Of a DNA stretch of 64,000 nucleotides, positions 45,604 through 55,232 are shown one piece after another. The position numbers and the translations under genes are program-made. Position 1 is the first letter of the stretch. Each line of letters begins with the position of its first letter. A model generated the notes under the pieces. That model did not search any database. It saw nothing but the letters and a program-made list of their open reading frames with translations, and had not been told where the DNA came from. This DNA comes from Stappia albiluteola (GTDB taxonomy: Bacteria > Pseudomonadota > Alphaproteobacteria > Rhizobiales > Stappiaceae): the NCBI RefSeq assembly GCF_014050225.1, contig NZ_JACFXV010000062.1:1-64000 (forward strand), in the 5' to 3' direction.

Positions 45604-46752
45604 ATGAGCGATGCTGCCGACGGTCCGTTGCTGGACACTCCCCTTTCCGATCTCCACCGCGAGCTTGGCGCCCGTATGGTTCCTTTCGCGGGCTATGCCA
45701 TGCCGGTGCAATATCCGGCCGGCATCATTGCCGAGCACAACTGGACGCGCGAGTCGGCCGGCCTTTTCGACGTCTCGCATATGGGCCAGGCCTTTCTGGT
45801 CGGCCCGGATCACGAAACGACGGCGCGGGCGCTGGAGCGGATGGTCCCCTCCGATATCGTCGGCCTGAAGCCCGGCCGCCAGCGCTATAGCGTGCTGCTC
45901 AACGAGGCCGGCGGCATCATCGACGACCTGATGGTGACGCGCTCGATCTCTCCCGATGATGACGGCAGGCTCTTCCTCGTCGTCAATGCATCGCGGAAGG
46001 CCGTGGACTACGACGTGATCCGCGCGGGGCTGCCTGCCGATGTGCGCCTTGACCCGGTCGAGGACCGCGCTCTGGTTGCCTTGCAGGGCCCGAAGGCGGC
46101 CGAGGTGATGGCGTTGCACGCGCCGGCTGCCGCCGACCTCGATTTCATGACCGCCGCTTCCATGGAATTCGATGGCATCGACTGCCACGTCTCGCGTTCA
46201 GGCTATTCGGGCGAGGATGGCTACGAGATTTCCGTTAAGGCGGGTGCAGCCGAAGCGCTCGTGAAAGCGCTGCTGGCCGACGAGCGGGTGAAGCCGGTCG
46301 GGCTTGGCGCGCGCGACTCGCTGCGTCTTGAGGCGGGGCTTTGCCTCTATGGCCACGATATCGACGAGACGACGTCGCCGGTCGAGGGCGCGATTGCCTT
46401 CGTGCTGCAGAAGCGTCGTCGCGAAGCCGCCGATTTTCCCGGCGCGGCCCGTATTCTTTCCGAATTCGGCGGAAACGTCTCCCGGCTGCGCGTCGGGCTG
46501 AAGCTGGAAGGCCGTGCCCCGGCCCGTGAAGGCGCGGAAATCCGCAATGAAAGCGGCGAGACCGTTGGCGTGGTGACATCGGGCGGCTTCGCGCCGACCC
46601 TCGGCGCGCCGATTGCCATGGGCTACATGGCGAAGGATTTCGCCACGCCGGGCACGAAGCTTGAGATCGTCGTGCGCGGCAAGGGGCTGGCGGCGACTGT
46701 GGCCGAGCTCCCCTTCGTTCAGCAGCGCTATTACCGCAAGCCAAAATCCTGA
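45604..46752 (+). CDS. gcvT: aminomethyltransferase (glycine cleavage T protein)
   Basis: 382-residue T protein transferring the methylene group from the lipoyl aminomethyl arm to tetrahydrofolate. MVPFAGYAMPVQYPAGIIAEHNWTRESAGLFDVSHMGQ (near residue 24) is typical, as are GLGARDSLRLEAGLCLYGHDIDE and the C-terminal EIRNESGETVGVVTSGGFAPTLGAPIAMGYM. ATG 45604 is preferred; an ATG at 45562 is also in frame. It is the first gene behind the riboswitch. Confidence 0.96.
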   Translation: MSDAADGPLLDTPLSDLHRELGARMVPFAGYAMPVQYPAGIIAEHNWTRESAGLFDVSHMGQAFLVGPDHETTARALERMVPSDIVGLKPGRQRYSVLLNEAGGIIDDLMVTRSISPDDDGRLFLVVNASRKAVDYDVIRAGLPADVRLDPVEDRALVALQGPKAAEVMALHAPAAADLDFMTAASMEFDGIDCHVSRSGYSGEDGYEISVKAGAAEALVKALLADERVKPVGLGARDSLRLEAGLCLYGHDIDETTSPVEGAIAFVLQKRRREAADFPGAARILSEFGGNVSRLRVGLKLEGRAPAREGAEIRNESGETVGVVTSGGFAPTLGAPIAMGYMAKDFATPGTKLEIVVRGKGLAATVAELPFVQQRYYRKPKS

Positions 46753-46806
46753 CTTCTAAAACGATCCTTGGCCGGAAAACCGGCCTCTTTTCGGGGAACA
46801 AGCAAC

Positions 46807-47178
46807 ATGAACATCCGCTACACCGAAGACCATGAATGGATTTCCGTCGACGGCGACGTTGCCACGATCGGTATCACCGACTATGCGCAGAGCCAGCTTG
46901 GCGATGTCGTCTTCGTGGAACTGCCCGATGTCGGCAAGAAGCTGGCCAAGGGCGATGAAGCGGCGGTCGTCGAATCCGTGAAGGCAGCCTCGGAAGTCTA
47001 TGCGCCGGTCGACGGCGAAGTGGTCGAGGTCAACGGCGCGATCGTCGACGAGCCGGCCAAGGTCAACGAGGATCCGACCGGCGCGGCCTGGTTCGTGAAG
47101 GTGAAGCTCTCCAACGCCTCCCAGCTTGACGACCTGATGGACGAGACCGCCTACAAGGCTCACGTCGACGCGCTCTGA
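46807..47178 (+). CDS. gcvH: glycine cleavage system H protein
   Basis: 123-residue lipoyl carrier protein. The lipoyl-lysine is K59 in [16 protein letters not shown], and the start [12 protein letters not shown] is standard. It shuttles the aminomethyl group among P, T and L proteins. ATG 46807 is 54 bases after gcvT. The OsmC gene follows after three bases. Confidence 0.97.
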   Translation: MNIRYTEDHEWISVDGDVATIGITDYAQSQLGDVVFVELPDVGKKLAKGDEAAVVESVKAASEVYAPVDGEVVEVNGAIVDEPAKVNEDPTGAAWFVKVKLSNASQLDDLMDETAYKAHVDAL

Positions 47179-47181
47179 GCC

Positions 47182-47670
47182 ATGGCAAGCCATCTCCACC
47201 GTGCGGATGTGATCTGGCATCGCGAGGGCGACTTCGCGGCGAACCGGTATTCGCGCGGCCATCGCTGGCGTTTCGACGGCGGCGTGGAGGTGGCGGCTTC
47301 GTCGTCGCCCTCCGTCGTGCCGCTGCCCCATTCCGTCGAGGCTGCGGTTGACCCCGAAGAAGCCTTCATCGCCGCGATCTCGAGCTGCCATATGCTGTGG
47401 TTCCTCGATTTCGCGCGCCGGGAAGGTCTCCTCGTCGAAGCCTATGAGGACAGGGCAGAAGGGGAGATGGCGCGCGTGGCGCCGGGCAGGCTTGCCATAA
47501 CCAGGGTCACGCTGCGCCCGGAGATCACCTTTTCAGGCGACAGGCTGCCGGAGCGCAGCTTCGTCGACGACCTTCACCACAAGGCGCATGAGGCCTGCTT
47601 CATCGCCAATTCCGTATTGACCGAGATCGTGGTGGCGGGCCTGCCGCCACGGCTTGCAACGACCCGATAG
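47182..47670 (+). CDS. OsmC family protein
   Basis: 162-residue OsmC/Ohr-fold protein. The two conserved Cys lie in AAISSCHMLWFLDF and AHEACFIANSV. Members are thiol peroxidases of organic hydroperoxides, but some rhizobial versions inside gcv operons have unknown roles. Its position between gcvH and gcvPA, with 3 and 12-base gaps, shows it is a true operon member. No signal peptide. Confidence 0.9.
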   Translation: MASHLHRADVIWHREGDFAANRYSRGHRWRFDGGVEVAASSSPSVVPLPHSVEAAVDPEEAFIAAISSCHMLWFLDFARREGLLVEAYEDRAEGEMARVAPGRLAITRVTLRPEITFSGDRLPERSFVDDLHHKAHEACFIANSVLTEIVVAGLPPRLATTR

Positions 47671-47682
47671 GGAGCCGTTTTC

Positions 47683-49029
47683 ATGCGGTATCTTCCGCTT
47701 TCCGATAGCGACCGCGCCGACATGCTGGCGCGCGTCGGCGTATCGTCGGTAGACGAGATCTTTTCCGATATTCCCGAGAAGGCGCGCATCGACGGTCTCG
47801 TCGATCTGCCGCGCCGCCAGGGCGAAATGGCGGTGGAGCGCGATCTCGGCCGTATGGCTGCGCGCAACATTCCGGCATCTTCCGTGCCGTTTTTCGTCGG
47901 GGCGGGTGCCTACAAGCACCATGTGCCGGCGACGGTGGATCACCTGATCCAGCGCTCCGAGTTCCTGACCTCCTATACGCCGTATCAGCCGGAGATCACC
48001 CAGGGAACGCTGCAGTATCTCTTCGAGTTCCAGACCCAGGTCGCCGAACTCACCGGCATGGATGTTGCCAATGCCTCCATGTATGACGGGTCGACGGGAA
48101 CGGCGGAAGCGGTGCTGATGGCTCACCGCGTCACGCGGCGCAACAAGGCGGTGCTGTCCGGCGGTCTCCACCCGCAATATCGCGCTGTGGTCGAGGGTCT
48201 GTCCGGTCTTGCCGGCGACGCGGTGGAAAGCCTGCCGGCCGATCCGACCGGCACCGAGGATATCCTGTCGCGGATCGACGACGAAACGTCCTGCGTCGTA
48301 GTGCAGTCTCCGTCCTTCTATGGCGAGTTGATCGACCTGAAGCCGATCGCCGACAAGGCGCATCAGCACGGCGCGCTGCTCATTGCCGTCTTCACGGAAG
48401 TGGTCTCGCTCGGCCTCGTCGAATCTCCGGGCGCGCAGGGGGCGGATATCGTCGTCGGGGAAGGCCAGTCGATCGGCAATCCGCTCACCTTCGGCGGACC
48501 CTATGTCGGCCTTTTCGCCACGAAGCAGAAATATATCCGCCAGATGCCGGGTCGCCTCTGCGGCGAGACTGTGGACGCGGAAGGCAAACGCGGCTTCGTG
48601 CTGACGCTCTCCACCCGCGAGCAACATATCCGCCGCGACAAGGCGACCTCGAATATCTGCACCAATTCCGGCCTCTGCTGCCTTGCCTTCACCATTCATA
48701 TGACGCTTCTGGGCGGCACCGGCCTTTCGCGGCTTGCCCGCATCAATCACGCAAACGCGGTGAAGCTGAAGAAGCTGCTTGCGGCTGTGCCGGGCGTGGA
48801 AGTGCTCAACCGCGCCTATTTCAACGAGTTCACCCTGCGACTTCCCAAGCCCGCCCACGACGTGGTGGAGGCACTGGTCGCCAAGGGCATCCTCGGCGGC
48901 GTTCCGGTGTCGCGCCTGGAACCGGGCATTGCCGGCCTGGAAAACCTGCTCGTCGTCGCCTCGACGGAAGTGAACACGGATGAAGACCGCGCGGCATTCG
49001 CGGCGGCGCTGAAGGAGGTGCTGGCATGA
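47683..49029 (+). CDS. gcvPA: glycine dehydrogenase (decarboxylating) subunit 1
   Basis: 448-residue N-terminal half of the P protein, the split-type Gcv[71 protein letters not shown] and [18 protein letters not shown] are characteristic. It has no PLP lysine, which is in GcvPB. ATG 47683 follows AGGGAG. Ends with an ATGA overlap into gcvPB. Confidence 0.97.
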   Translation: MRYLPLSDSDRADMLARVGVSSVDEIFSDIPEKARIDGLVDLPRRQGEMAVERDLGRMAARNIPASSVPFFVGAGAYKHHVPATVDHLIQRSEFLTSYTPYQPEITQGTLQYLFEFQTQVAELTGMDVANASMYDGSTGTAEAVLMAHRVTRRNKAVLSGGLHPQYRAVVEGLSGLAGDAVESLPADPTGTEDILSRIDDETSCVVVQSPSFYGELIDLKPIADKAHQHGALLIAVFTEVVSLGLVESPGAQGADIVVGEGQSIGNPLTFGGPYVGLFATKQKYIRQMPGRLCGETVDAEGKRGFVLTLSTREQHIRRDKATSNICTNSGLCCLAFTIHMTLLGGTGLSRLARINHANAVKLKKLLAAVPGVEVLNRAYFNEFTLRLPKPAHDVVEALVAKGILGGVPVSRLEPGIAGLENLLVVASTEVNTDEDRAAFAAALKEVLA

Positions 49030-50615
49030 GCATGAACACGCAAGGCCGGCCCACGTCTCCCGGCGAAGCGGGCGAGGGCGCGCACAAGACCTTTACCGGC
49101 AACAAGGGGCTGGCGATGGAAGAGGCGCTCCTCTTCGAAATCGGCCGCACCGACATTACCGGCGTCGACCTTGATGAGCCGGACGAATTCGAGCCGGAAC
49201 TGGGCAGCCTCGCCCGCAAGGATCCGGTTGAGCTTGCGGCCCTTTCCGAACCCGAGGCGATGCGCCACTACGTGCGGCTCTCGACCAAGAACTACGCGAT
49301 CGATTCCGGGCTCTATCCGCTCGGCTCCTGCACGATGAAGCACAACCCGCGCCTCAACGAAAAAGCGGCGCGGCTGCCCGGCTTCGGCGATATTCATCCG
49401 CTGCAGCCGCTTTCGACCGTTCCCGGCGCAGTCGATCTTATCAGCGAACTCGGCCACTGGCTGATGGTGCTGACCGGAATGAGCGCCGTCGCCATGAGCC
49501 CGAAGGCCGGCGCGCATGGCGAGCTTTGCGGCATGATGGCGATCAAGGCGGCGCATATCGCGGCCGGTCGGGATCCGAAGATCGTGCTCGTCCCGGAATC
49601 GGCGCACGGCACCAATCCCGCTACGGCTGCCCTGCTCGGCTATCAGGTGGTCGCCGTGGATGCGCGCGAGGACGGCACGGTCGATCCTGGCGAAGTCCAG
49701 GCCAGGATTGCCGAGCATGCCGGCAACGTGGCCGCGATCATGCTGACGAACCCGAATACGTGCGGCATCTTCGAGCGCGATATCATCGAGATCGCCGCCG
49801 CGGTGCATGAGGCCGACGCCTATTTCTACTGCGACGGCGCGAACTTCAACGCCATCGTCGGTAAGGCGAAGCCGGGCGACCTCGGCGTCGACGCCATGCA
49901 CATCAACCTGCACAAGACCTTTTCCACGCCGCATGGCGGTGGCGGTCCGGGCGCAGGTCCGGTGGTGCTGTCCGACCGCCTTGCGCCTTTCGCGCCTCTG
50001 CCCTTCATTCGGGCTGGCAAGGATGGTCCGGTGCTGGTGGAGACGGAAGCCGGCACCGAGGGCGGCGAGAAGCCCTTCGGCCGCATGACCGCCTTCCACG
50101 GCCAGATGGGCATGTTCGTGCGGGCGCTGGCTTACATGAAGAGCCACGGGTCCGACGGCCTGAAGCAGGCGTCCGAGGACGCGGTGCTCAACGCGAACTA
50201 CGTCCGCGTCGGCCTTGAGGATCTGATGAGCCTGCCCTTCGGGTCGCGCTGGTGCATGCACGAGGTTCTCTTCGACGATACCTTCCTGAAAGATACCGGC
50301 GTCTCGACGCTCGACTTCGCCAAGGCGATGATCGACGAGGGCTATCACCCGATGACCATGTATTTCCCACTGGTCGTGCACGGGGCGATGCTGATCGAGC
50401 CGACGGAATCCGAAAGCCGGGCCTCGCTCGATCTCTTCGTCGCGACGCTGCGCGATCTCGTCATGAGTGCCAAACGTGGCGAGACCGAACGTTTCAGCGG
50501 CGCGCCGTATCTGGCACCGCGCCGCCGTCTCGATGAAACCCGGGCTGCCCGCAAGCCGATCCTGAAATGGGAAAGGCCGGCGCCGCAGTCCGTGCAGCCG
50601 GAAGCGGCGGAATAG
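49026..50615 (+). CDS. gcvPB: glycine dehydrogenase (decarboxylating) subunit 2
   Basis: 529-residue C-terminal half of the P protein carrying PLP at K297 in [43 protein letters not shown] and the final VTLY-less C-terminus with [18 protein letters not shown] match the split-type subunit. With GcvPA it decarboxylates glycine and loads the methylamine on GcvH. The start is within the gcvPA stop (ATGA), so stoichiometric expression is expected. A strong bidirectional terminator follows. Confidence 0.97.
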   Translation: MSMNTQGRPTSPGEAGEGAHKTFTGNKGLAMEEALLFEIGRTDITGVDLDEPDEFEPELGSLARKDPVELAALSEPEAMRHYVRLSTKNYAIDSGLYPLGSCTMKHNPRLNEKAARLPGFGDIHPLQPLSTVPGAVDLISELGHWLMVLTGMSAVAMSPKAGAHGELCGMMAIKAAHIAAGRDPKIVLVPESAHGTNPATAALLGYQVVAVDAREDGTVDPGEVQARIAEHAGNVAAIMLTNPNTCGIFERDIIEIAAAVHEADAYFYCDGANFNAIVGKAKPGDLGVDAMHINLHKTFSTPHGGGGPGAGPVVLSDRLAPFAPLPFIRAGKDGPVLVETEAGTEGGEKPFGRMTAFHGQMGMFVRALAYMKSHGSDGLKQASEDAVLNANYVRVGLEDLMSLPFGSRWCMHEVLFDDTFLKDTGVSTLDFAKAMIDEGYHPMTMYFPLVVHGAMLIEPTESESRASLDLFVATLRDLVMSAKRGETERFSGAPYLAPRRRLDETRAARKPILKWERPAPQSVQPEAAE

Positions 50616-50631
50616 CTGACGCGCTCGCAAG

Positions 50632-50662
50632 AAAAATGCCCGGCTCATCGCCGGGCATTTTT
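50632..50662. terminator. bidirectional intrinsic terminator, gcv operon / GST gene
   Basis: AAAAATGCCCGGC (50632-50644) and GCCGGGCATTTTT (50650-50662) form a perfect 13-bp stem-and-tract with a 5-nt loop. A-tract and T-tract make it active on both strands between two converging genes. Confidence 0.9.
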
Positions 50663-50682
50663 GTATTCGCCTATGCCGTGCG

Positions 50683-51345
50683 TCAGGCCGCGAGGCGGCC
50701 GAGATAGCTGGGACGGCGACGCAGGAAGTCGCGCAGCAGGTCCGGATAGTCCTCGCCGACCGCGTTCTTTACCGAATCGCGTTCGGCCAGCGCCTTGCGC
50801 CACGCGGCAACCTTTTCGAGCCCCTGCAGGATGCCGAAGTCGTCGACTCGGTCGAAGACGTCGAAATAGCGGAAGATCGGTCCGAAGACCGCATCGACCA
50901 GCGTGAATTTCCCGCCGGCAAAATACGGCCCGTCCTTCAGTTCTTCCTCGATGCGCTCGAAGCGCTGGCGCAATTCACCGGCCTTGGCGCGGAAGGCGGC
51001 CTCGTCCGGAGCGTTGTAGAGCCCGGCGATGCCGTTCAGAATGTTCGAGCCCATCTCCATATAGGCGCGGTGCCTGGCGCGCGTCACCGCATTCTCGGGG
51101 TGGAGCGGGTTCGGGTAGGCATCCTCGAGATATTCGACGATCGCTGCCGATTCAAAGAGCGATTCCTCGCCTACCTTGAGCACCGGAACCTTGCCGAGCG
51201 GCGAGATCTGCTTGAACCAGTCCGGCTTGTCGGACAGGTCGACATAGACGCGCTGGAAAGGGACGCCCTTCTCGGCGAAGGCGATTGCCGCGCGCTGGAC
51301 ATAGGGGCAAAGCGTGTGGCTGACGAGAACAGGTTTGTCGGTCAT
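50683..51345 (-). CDS. glutathione S-transferase family protein
   Basis: 220-residue cytosolic GST. The N-terminal thioredoxin-like domain has LVSHTLCPYVQRAAIAFAEKG with a Cys/Ser active-site region and SPLGKVPVL (cis-Pro), then EESLFESAAIVEYLED (GSH-binding Glu-Ser). The CPYVQR arrangement resembles omega or Ure2-like GSTs rather than Tyr-type. ATG 51345 follows AAGGAGCGG. It is divergent from a MarR regulator with paired operators between them, and its expression is probably MarR-controlled. Confidence 0.93.
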   Translation of the reverse strand: MTDKPVLVSHTLCPYVQRAAIAFAEKGVPFQRVYVDLSDKPDWFKQISPLGKVPVLKVGEESLFESAAIVEYLEDAYPNPLHPENAVTRARHRAYMEMGSNILNGIAGLYNAPDEAAFRAKAGELRQRFERIEEELKDGPYFAGGKFTLVDAVFGPIFRYFDVFDRVDDFGILQGLEKVAAWRKALAERDSVKNAVGEDYPDLLRDFLRRRPSYLGRLAA

Positions 51346-51363
51346 GGACCGCTCCTTATATAA

Positions 51364-51395
51364 ATGCACTTGCATCTATAATGGTGCAATTGCAA
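51364..51395. promoter_or_regulatory. paired MarR-type operators
   Basis: Two palindromes, ATGCA-CT-TGCAT (51364-51375) and TGCAATTGCA (51385-51394), share TGCA half-sites and have centres 20 bases apart, about two helical turns. They lie between the divergent GST and MarR genes, with TATAAT at 51377-51382 between them. Repression of both genes by a MarR dimer pair is likely. Confidence 0.7.
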
Positions 51396-51437
51396 TAAAA
51401 CTGCAAGGTTGATGGCCTGACACGAAGCTGATAGCGA

Positions 51438-51917
51438 ATGCGCATGGAAATGGACGTCCTGCCTTCACAAGACATCCAGAAAGCCTGGGCGAGGCTCGTA
51501 AGGGCCGCGGAATTCGCGCGCGCCTCGGTCGAGCGCGATCTGAAGGATGCGGGCTTTCCGCCGCTAGCCTGGTATGACGTGCTGCTGGAACTCGACCGCG
51601 AGCCGGAGGGGGGCTTGCGTCCGCTCGAGATCGAAAGACGCATCCTCATGGCGCAGTACAACATGTCCCGGCTGATAGACCGGCTGGTGCGGGAAGGCCT
51701 CGTCTCGCGCGAGCCTTGCGCGGAGGACGGTCGCGGTTCCGTCATCCGCATTACCCGCAAGGGCAGGGACCTGCGTGGGGCCATGTGGCCCGTCTACGCG
51801 GCAGCCATTCAGCGTCATGTCGGCGACAAACTCGGCGAAGCCCAGGCTGAAGGCCTGGCGGACCTTCTCGTCTGCCTCATGCCGGCCGATCAGAAAAAGC
51901 CGATCCCGCTGAGATAG
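51438..51917 (+). CDS. MarR family transcriptional regulator
   Basis: 159-residue winged-helix regulator. LTRAAEF-like dimerisation at the N-terminus, then the helix-turn-helix LEIERRILMAQYNMSRLIDRLVREGLVSREPCAEDGRGSVIRITRKGRDL (residues about 68-115), diagnostic of MarR. The ligand is unknown; one Cys (EPCAED) could be redox-sensing. Divergent from the GST gene, with shared operators. A perfect 12-bp terminator follows. Confidence 0.92.
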   Translation: MRMEMDVLPSQDIQKAWARLVRAAEFARASVERDLKDAGFPPLAWYDVLLELDREPEGGLRPLEIERRILMAQYNMSRLIDRLVREGLVSREPCAEDGRGSVIRITRKGRDLRGAMWPVYAAAIQRHVGDKLGEAQAEGLADLLVCLMPADQKKPIPLR

Positions 51918-51922
51918 ACAAA

Positions 51923-51954
51923 GCCTCCGGGCGGGAACCGCCCGGAGGCCTTTT
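51923..51954 (+). terminator. intrinsic terminator after the MarR gene
   Basis: GCCTCCGGGCGG (51923-51934) and CCGCCCGGAGGC (51938-51949) form a perfect 12-bp stem with a GAA loop, followed by CTTTT. It starts 5 bases past the MarR stop. Confidence 0.85.
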
Positions 51955-51973
51955 GGCTCGCGGGGAAGAGCGC

Positions 51974-52089
51974 TGGAGCATACCCCGCCAAATCTGAATC
52001 GGATTTGGCGACAAGGATATGCTCAAAGCATCGATTCTGGAGCGATTTCTTGTCACGAAAGCGATCCCGCTTTCGTGGAAAGCGCTCTA
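51974..52089 (-). repeat. rhizobial-type mosaic palindromic element, copy 2
   Basis: 116-bp near copy, in inverted orientation, of the element at 39591-39708. Both palindromes (CGCCAAATC/GATTTGGCG and CACGAAAGCG/CGCTTTCGTG) are kept. It ends two bases before the stop codon of the minus-strand ccrM gene, in the MarR-ccrM convergent gap. Confidence 0.85.
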
Positions 52090-52091
52090 AG

Positions 52092-53293
<1,202 letters not shown>

Positions 53294-53440
53294 GCCCCGG
53301 GAGTGATTTTTCTTTTGGAATCAGTAGTTTGTTTACGTTTATGAAGATCGGAGTCAATCTTGCGTCGCTTTGTTAACGGCTCCCGGGGCCTCTGGCAGGA
53401 CAGCCGAATGCGGCAAGCGCCTTGCGGGACTCGGCTTTTT
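53294..53440 (+). ncRNA. candidate structured RNA ending in an intrinsic terminator
   Basis: GCCCCGGGAG (53294-53303) is the exact complement of CTCCCGGGGC (53380-53389). It is followed by AGCCGA (53402-53407) ... GCAAG-CGC-CTTGC (53413-53425) ... TCGGCT (53431-53436) and T5, a nested terminator stem. No gene precedes it on this strand, so a small RNA or an attenuated amn leader is possible. No promoter was identified. Confidence 0.35.
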
Positions 53441-53705
53441 GGCCGCTCCGGGCTTCGGCCTCATGCAATTTGCAAGGTTAAGAACTTGCGGCCGTTAACG
53501 CTGAAAGTCCGGCAAAATTTTTTTGCGCGATCCGTCAAATCGCGCCCGGAAAAACTTTGCGGCGCCTGAAATATTTTCCGGAACCGGATCGTGCATGCTT
53601 GACCGCGATCCCTGCGTCGGCGCAGGCTTGGTCGCACCATGAGACCGATTTGGGTTGAGGCGGTGAACGCGTTGCCTCTCCACACGGTTCCTGCAAGAGG
53701 TGTGC

Positions 53706-55223
53706 ATGCCCGACAACGACCATGTGACCCGCGGCAACAAGAGAGCGGGCCGCCTGTTTCATTCCCCCGAGCCGGCGCCGCACGAGCCCTTCCGCGATGC
53801 CGGGCGGGCAGTCGACCGTCTCTGCGAGCTGTTCGAACGCAATACCGCGTATCTGCGAGAGGCTTTCGCCAGAGTGGGCAGGGGAGACCTGCCGGACGGC
53901 CGGGTGAGGGCGTTCTATCCGGAAGTCAGACTGCGCACCGCCACCCATGGCCGGCTGGACAGCCGCCTTTCCTACGGCTTCGTCTCGGGGCCGGGCGACT
54001 ATTCCACGACGGTGACGCGGCCGGATCTCTTTGCGGGGTATCTGCGCGAACAGATGTCGCAGCTCATCCGCAATCATGATGTGCCGGTGGAGATCGGCGA
54101 AAGCACGCTGCCGATCCCGCTGCATTTCGCCTATTACGACGGGCGGCATGTCGAAAGCACGATAGCCGGACGGTTGGAACGGCCGCTTGCCGATGTCTTC
54201 GACCTGCCGGACCTCTCGGTGATGGACGATGCGATCGCCAACGGGACCTATGAGGCGCCGGCGGGCACGCCGGAGCCGCTCGCGCCGTTCACCGCGCCGC
54301 GTATCGACTATTCGCTGCATCGCCTGCAGCATTACACCGCCACGGCGCCGGAGCATTTCCAGAACTTTGTGATCTTCACCAACTATCAGTTCTATATGGA
54401 CGAATTCTGCCGGCTCGCCCGTGCGCTGCTCGCGTCGCCCGCCAGCGGCTATCGCGCATTCGTCGAGCCGGGCAACGTCATCACGCTTGCCGGGGATGCG
54501 TCGGCCTGTGCCGGCGAAAGCCCGCTGCGCCTGCCGCAAATGCCCGCCTATCATCTCGTGCGGGACGACCATTCCGGCATTACGATGGTCAATATCGGCG
54601 TCGGGCCATCGAATGCCAAGACGATAACCGACCATATCGCGGTGCTTCGGCCCCATGCCTGGCTGATGCTCGGTCATTGCGCCGGGCTGAGGAACAGCCA
54701 GACGCTCGGCGACTACGTGCTTGCCCATGGTTATGTGCGCGAGGACCATGTCCTGGACGCCGACCTGCCGACCTGGGTGCCGATACCCCCGCTTGCCGAA
54801 GTGCAGGTCGCTCTGGAGCAGGCGGTCGCCGAAGTCACCGGCTATCAGGGTTACGAGTTGAAGCGCGTCATGCGGACCGGCACGGTCGCCTCCATCGACA
54901 ATCGCAACTGGGAACTCCGCGACCACCGCGAGCCGGTCCAGCGCTTTTCGCAATCGCGGGCGATCGCGCTGGACATGGAATCGGCGACGATCGCCGCCAA
55001 CGGCTTCCGCTTCCGCGTGCCCTACGGAACGCTGCTCTGCGTTTCCGACAAACCGCTGCACGGCGAATTGAAGCTTCCGGGCATGGCGACGGATTTCTAC
55101 AAGCGGCAGGTGAGCCAGCACCTGGAGATCGGCATTCTGGCGATGGAGAAACTGCGGGCGATGCCGCGCGAAAGACTCCATTCGCGCAAGCTGCGCAGCT
55201 TCGCGGAAACGGCATTCCAGTAG
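53706..55223 (+). CDS. amn: AMP nucleosidase
   Basis: 505-residue enzyme hydrolysing AMP to adenine and ribose-5-phosphate. The N-terminal regulatory domain is followed by a PNP/UDP phosphorylase-type catalytic domain (about 290-480). The conserved patches MVNIGVGPSNAKTITDHIAVLRPHAWLMLGHCAGLR, YVLAHGYVREDHVLD and ALDMESATIAANGFRFRVPYGTLLCVSDKPLHGELK match the family; the DMES Glu contacts ribose. ATG 53706 follows AAGAGG. It is divergent from ccrM and converges with mutY, ten bases apart. Confidence 0.96.
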   Translation: MPDNDHVTRGNKRAGRLFHSPEPAPHEPFRDAGRAVDRLCELFERNTAYLREAFARVGRGDLPDGRVRAFYPEVRLRTATHGRLDSRLSYGFVSGPGDYSTTVTRPDLFAGYLREQMSQLIRNHDVPVEIGESTLPIPLHFAYYDGRHVESTIAGRLERPLADVFDLPDLSVMDDAIANGTYEAPAGTPEPLAPFTAPRIDYSLHRLQHYTATAPEHFQNFVIFTNYQFYMDEFCRLARALLASPASGYRAFVEPGNVITLAGDASACAGESPLRLPQMPAYHLVRDDHSGITMVNIGVGPSNAKTITDHIAVLRPHAWLMLGHCAGLRNSQTLGDYVLAHGYVREDHVLDADLPTWVPIPPLAEVQVALEQAVAEVTGYQGYELKRVMRTGTVASIDNRNWELRDHREPVQRFSQSRAIALDMESATIAANGFRFRVPYGTLLCVSDKPLHGELKLPGMATDFYKRQVSQHLEIGILAMEKLRAMPRERLHSRKLRSFAETAFQ

Positions 55224-55232
55224 TCGTGTTGA

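Noticed and set aside
48816-50648. 610-codon minus-strand frame opposite gcvPB
   Set aside because: Antisense to a strongly supported gene; composition is unlike a real protein.
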